This document shows positions 60,711-64,000 of a stretch of DNA of 64,000 nt, piece by piece. How positions within the stretch are numbered: position 1 is the stretch's first letter; the number at the start of each line of letters is the position of its first letter. Location of the stretch: NCBI RefSeq assembly GCF_001881565.1, contig NZ_MPDJ01000001.1, positions 714,953-778,952 on the forward strand. Direction: 5' to 3'. Under the pieces are notes generated by a model. The model ran no database searches. It saw nothing but the letters and a program-made list of their open reading frames with translations, and had not been told where the DNA came from. Made by a program: the position numbers and the translations under genes. This stretch comes from Eisenbergiella tayi. Lineage in GTDB: Bacteria > Bacillota > Clostridia > Lachnospirales > Lachnospiraceae.

Positions 60711-61760
60711 TTAATAATAAACAGAATTGCCGGAGACTTTTCCAGGTTTTCCATACTTCAAACAACTGGAAACGGCTTTTGCATATAGTTCGCGACCTGC
60801 AGAAGTCAAATGGATTCCATCTTCAAGATACTCATCCGCTGTATATATATTAATTCCCATCGTACTATAAGCATCAATATATAGTGTATTCTGCATTTCA
60901 GCAACATTCCGGCATACATTGGCATACATAGTTAACGATCCCCCACCAAAATCTTTCATATTACTATCAGTATACATAACACCATCTTTCCAGAACTGAC
61001 AGTACGTAGGCGATATTAGCAAAATCTGAGTATCAGGAAAACTCCCTCTTAACTCATCTATTGCATACCTTAATGCTCCTCCATAACCATGAGCATCCCA
61101 TTCACGACCGCCCTCTACATTAAGTGTGGCTCCTGAAAAATAGTCATTCAATCCATATGCTATAATAAAATAATCTGTTTTATCAAAATCGATGTTTCGT
61201 ATAACACCTCCTGCAGGATATCCTTCCAAAAAGCTCTCTGGATCAACTTTACCTGTCGCTACATTAACCAACCCGGAAAGAGAAGTGGAATCCCAATTTT
61301 CATAATCATCGGGAGATTCACCATCCTTAAGCGTAGCCCTTGTACCGCCAATTGCACAATTATATACATCCGCATTCATAAAATTTGCAACCTGTGCAGC
61401 AATACCAGACTCATCTCTTGCACTATCCCAAATACTATCACCAAATACAACAATCTGCTTTCTTTCTTCTGCAGGAACTTCGTTGTCCGATACAGTCTCT
61501 TCAGAAGAATTTGCCTGTTCCGTCACCGTCTCTGATTCCGTTGGCGTTGTTTCTGTAACAGGCAAATATTTTGCAAGTTCTTCCTTTAATTCTTCATTTT
61601 CTTCCTTTAGCCGTTTAATCTCTTCTTCATAATCTATAGATGCCGTTTCTGTTACATTATTCTTTGTACTTTGAGAGTTTCCACATCCAGATAATAAATA
61701 TGTGAATATTAATAAACCTATAATAAGTAACAAAAAAGTTCTTTTCCTTTTATTTTTCAT
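60711..61760 (-). CDS. SGNH/GDSL hydrolase lipoprotein
   Basis: 349 residues. The lipoprotein signal ends in LLSGC (Cys26). A short coiled coil (about 43-66, EEEIKRLKEENEELKEE) and a Thr/Glu-rich linker precede an SGNH domain with block I VVFGDSIWD (Ser109), GLNDYF and D-x-x-H at Asp314/His317 (EDGIHLT). All catalytic residues are present, so it is likely an active esterase on the cell surface, perhaps a deacetylase of glycans. It shares layout with the serine-less SGNH-like gene at 48415. The ATG has a GAGAGGA site. Confidence 0.9.
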   Translation of the reverse strand: MKNKRKRTFLLLIIGLLIFTYLLSGCGNSQSTKNNVTETASIDYEEEIKRLKEENEELKEELAKYLPVTETTPTESETVTEQANSSEETVSDNEVPAEERKQIVVFGDSIWDSARDESGIAAQVANFMNADVYNCAIGGTRATLKDGESPDDYENWDSTSLSGLVNVATGKVDPESFLEGYPAGGVIRNIDFDKTDYFIIAYGLNDYFSGATLNVEGGREWDAHGYGGALRYAIDELRGSFPDTQILLISPTYCQFWKDGVMYTDSNMKDFGGGSLTMYANVCRNVAEMQNTLYIDAYSTMGINIYTADEYLEDGIHLTSAGRELYAKAVSSCLKYGKPGKVSGNSVYY

Positions 61761-61818
61761 TATTTCCTCTCATTCTGCCATAATCATATACAGCATATAT
61801 GCTTTTTTAACCATCTTC

Positions 61819-61847
61819 AGTATATAGCATATTATATTAACATACAA
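61819..61847 (-). promoter_or_regulatory. Predicted promoter of the SGNH lipoprotein gene
   Basis: TTGTAT (61847-61842) and TATACT (61824-61819) on the minus strand have a 17-nt spacer, about 60 nt upstream of the start. The gene can thus be expressed apart from the upstream transferase gene. Confidence 0.55.
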
Positions 61848-61895
61848 GATACTTCATTAATTCTTAAGGGAAAGGAAAATATATCTGTTTCTATT

Positions 61896-62834
61896 TCACT
61901 GACATTTATACTGATATGAATCATATGCACAATTAAGCTTGTTTTCAAAGTCTCTTCTATCCTGTACCTGAAGATTATGCAAAATCAATCCTGCAAAAAT
62001 CGACTGGATAGCTGCTAATTCCACAAAACAACAAACAATTAAAGTCGGAAATTTTGCGACCAATCCCGTATATACAAAATCACGCAATACCGGTATAAAA
62101 AATATGACGCTTCCCAGCGTAAGTATAACAGCCATTATTCCAAAAAAACTTAATGGTTTATACTGCCTGAACATCTTTAATATCATAAATAATACTTTGA
62201 TACCATCCGAATAGGTATTTAACTTTGACTCGCTTCCTTCCGGTCGATCCCGGTAATTTACAATCACATTTTCAACCTGCATATTATTATTTACCGCATG
62301 TATGGTCATTTCAGTTTCAATTTCAAAGCCCCTTGAAAGAACCGGAAACGTTTTTACAAATAGATAACTAAAGGCCCTGTAACCAGTCATAATATCCTGA
62401 ATTTCGGAACCAAAAAGAATATTAATACTTTTCTTAACAAGACTATTTCCAAAATTATGAAAAGGTCTTTTATTTTCTTCATAATATGTAGAAGACAATC
62501 TGTCTCCCACCACCATATCAGCACCATAGTTTAAAATCCTCTCGGACATTTTTCGGGCATTTTCAAGCGGATAGGTATCATCTCCGTCTATCATTATATA
62601 ACACATCGCATCAATTTCCCTGAACATACGGCGTATTACATTCCCCTTACCTTGTTTATACTCATGTCGAACCACCGCACCTGCCCTTAAGGCAAGCTCA
62701 ACCGTTTTGTCAGATGAATTATTGTCATAAACATAAATCACTGCCTCCGGCAAAGCTTTCTTAGCATCTGATATCACCTTTTCAATCGTTTTCTCTTCAT
62801 TATAGCAAGGTATTAATACCGCAATTTTATCCAT
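61896..62834 (-). CDS. GT2 polyprenyl-phosphate glycosyltransferase (GtrB/DPM1-like)
   Basis: 312 residues from the ATG at 62834 (GGGAGG site); the ATG at 62867 is rejected because it lacks one. The GT-A domain has KIAVLIPCYNEEKT, YDNNSSDKT and IMIDGDDTYPL (metal D-x-D), and two C-terminal membrane helices follow (about 225-290). Such enzymes load a sugar onto polyprenyl phosphate on the inner face for later use by GT-C enzymes, several of which are encoded in this window. It overlaps no upstream gene. It lies 20 nt after the membrane protein gene. Confidence 0.92.
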   Translation of the reverse strand: MDKIAVLIPCYNEEKTIEKVISDAKKALPEAVIYVYDNNSSDKTVELALRAGAVVRHEYKQGKGNVIRRMFREIDAMCYIMIDGDDTYPLENARKMSERILNYGADMVVGDRLSSTYYEENKRPFHNFGNSLVKKSINILFGSEIQDIMTGYRAFSYLFVKTFPVLSRGFEIETEMTIHAVNNNMQVENVIVNYRDRPEGSESKLNTYSDGIKVLFMILKMFRQYKPLSFFGIMAVILTLGSVIFFIPVLRDFVYTGLVAKFPTLIVCCFVELAAIQSIFAGLILHNLQVQDRRDFENKLNCAYDSYQYKCQ

Positions 62835-62853
62835 ATTAACCTCCCGTTTGAGC

Positions 62854-64000
62854 TTATTCCACTCCAATTATATTATCTATTTGATAATATCTTTCCATTG
62901 AACTATTTTTCCAATCATTCTCTTCCATCCCTATATCACTATAATACAGTAAAAATGGTTTGGTTTTTAATAACGATAATTCTAACTCAGAATGCGTATT
63001 GTTTTGAAGTCTTAGCGTACGCTCCATTGTCTCCTTTCCGTATTCTTTCGCCTCTCCTGAAACAAGTGATTTCACTGCTGAAACACTTGTAAAATAATCA
63101 GGATTTACTTTGCAATACAACACTCCAATAAACACAGTCATTATCAAAACGGTTATTAAGTATAATTTAGTTTCTTTTTTTGCTATACAGCTTTCATTAC
63201 TTTCATCCACACGACAGTGCCGATAAATCCATCCTAATACATAATATAAATTCAATATAATTAGAAAAAGATAATCAAGAAATATAATGTTGAATATCCT
63301 TCCCCCACCAGCCTCCCCCATAGCATAAAGACTTGGCGTAAACATTGCAGATAAAAAGCAAAAAGAAGCTATGGGAACAAGCAAAGGAAAACGGTACCGA
63401 TATTTATTTCCCACTGTTTTTACAACTTCCCATAAAAAAGGAATAATTGATAATATGAAAATAATATATGTCCAGTCAAACCATGATTCAGTAAAATATT
63501 CCACACAATAATAAAACGACATTAATATCGATTTTGCTACTCCGGGGCGGTATAATACTTCTTCCTGCCTTACTATATTACCAGGAGCACATATATTGAC
63601 CAGAAACGCAACAGTAAAAAATACGAGTGGAAGCAATAATCTTTTCAAATATTTTCTTCTTTTCAGATATATGACTACTACCAAGACTACAACAAATAAA
63701 ATTATTATGCTCAAACCTGTTACATAATTACTTCCCCCCACAAATAAAGATGCCACACATGCTGCCAACATTCTTCTGATTTTATGTCTGTCCTCCTTAA
63801 AAAGCAGAATAATCAACCCACACAAGACTACCGCAACACTATGAGGAATCATATAATGCGCTGCACCATTAAACCAGAAAAAGCCCTGGGTTTTATCTAT
63901 CATACACTCCAGAGCGAAAAATAAGTAGAGCATGGTTATGCATACATATATGGACTTTCTGACTGACATACATACCCTCAGTATAACATGGAATAAAAAA
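62854..64000 (-). CDS. DUF6056-like membrane protein, probably truncated by the window edge
   Basis: The frame stays open to the right edge. An ATG at 63969 with a GAGGG site would give 371 residues, but what I recall of the family suggests about 100 further N-terminal residues. Visible motifs are FFWFNGAAHYMIPHS, GGSNYVTG and APGNIVR, with about nine helices, as in DUF6056 proteins of polysaccharide loci, which are GT-C-like. A function as lipid-linked-sugar transferase is inferred from its place beside the GtrB-like gene. The true start cannot be decided here. Confidence 0.7.
   Translation of the reverse strand, partial: FLFHVILRVCMSVRKSIYVCITMLYLFFALECMIDKTQGFFWFNGAAHYMIPHSVAVVLCGLIILLFKEDRHKIRRMLAACVASLFVGGSNYVTGLSIIILFVVVLVVVIYLKRRKYLKRLLLPLVFFTVAFLVNICAPGNIVRQEEVLYRPGVAKSILMSFYYCVEYFTESWFDWTYIIFILSIIPFLWEVVKTVGNKYRYRFPLLVPIASFCFLSAMFTPSLYAMGEAGGGRIFNIIFLDYLFLIILNLYYVLGWIYRHCRVDESNESCIAKKETKLYLITVLIMTVFIGVLYCKVNPDYFTSVSAVKSLVSGEAKEYGKETMERTLRLQNNTHSELELSLLKTKPFLLYYSDIGMEENDWKNSSMERYYQIDNIIGVE

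Noticed and set aside
60539..60853. 104-codon plus-strand frame downstream of ugd
   Set aside because: It overlaps the SGNH lipoprotein gene in antisense over its last half, and its first half contains the inverted repeat 60607-60654. No domain is visible.

Overview
The window looks like a chromosomal segment from a Gram-positive anaerobe of the class Clostridia, most likely family Lachnospiraceae (Enterocloster/Hungatella/Lachnoclostridium-like). The reasons are strong AGGAGG-type ribosome binding sites with several TTG and GTG starts, LytR-CpsA-Psr and GH25/Big2 wall proteins, a carbohydrate ABC system with an AraC regulator, and no Gram-negative outer-membrane genes. No rRNA, tRNA or CRISPR array was seen. 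The species assignment is inference.

0-13.6 kb: a catabolic island. A minus-strand run of ten genes goes from a GH31 alpha-glycosidase (10347) through two sugar ABC permeases, a binding lipoprotein, an RraA-like protein, a TIM-barrel isomerase, a beta-keto acid cleavage enzyme, a MaoC hydratase and a 3-hydroxyacyl-CoA-type dehydrogenase to an AEC-type exporter (176). An AraC-type regulator lies upstream. A divergent pair (PPC-domain protein and a 4-hydroxybutyryl-CoA dehydratase-family enzyme) faces it. The run ends in a 23-bp terminator hairpin, and directly behind it is the 5' end of a class C group II intron that continues off the left edge.

13.7-25.9 kb: core and envelope genes. These are a small secreted protein, an LspA-like signal peptidase, an S8 protease, a ClpX-like unfoldase, a membrane HtrA protease, GlmS, a glycosyltransferase, an LCP ligase and a polyprenyl-phosphate sugar transferase.

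26.3-46.6 kb: a surface-polysaccharide locus on the minus strand. dTDP-rhamnose genes rfbB, rfbA and rfbC (no rfbD) lead into an ABC-2 exporter whose ATPase carries a Wzt-type C-terminal domain. They are followed by a methyltransferase/kinase fusion of WbdD-like layout, four GT2 proteins and a phosphosugar mutase. A 1368-residue membrane GH25/Big2 protein lies upstream. The layout suggests ABC-exported, end-capped glycan synthesis.

46.9-64 kb: more envelope genes. These are a zinc-ribbon protein, a DMT/SMR pair, two GDSL/SGNH proteins (one without the catalytic serine), a run of GT-C-like membrane proteins, two MBOAT acyltransferases (one with an adjacent DltD/AlgJ-like partner), a UDP-glucose-type dehydrogenase, a GtrB-like transferase and a DUF6056-like membrane protein cut by the right edge. 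From about 57.3 kb the DNA is visibly AT-richer.

The most unusual signal is a three-copy family of intergenic elements (26023-26258, 42160-42439, 48030-48337). Each has a conserved core of about 90 nt, with compensatory base changes and a GNRA-type mini-hairpin, sitting at the tip of a 73-, 94- or 110-bp near-perfect inverted repeat whose arm sequence differs completely between copies. I do not recognise it as a described class.
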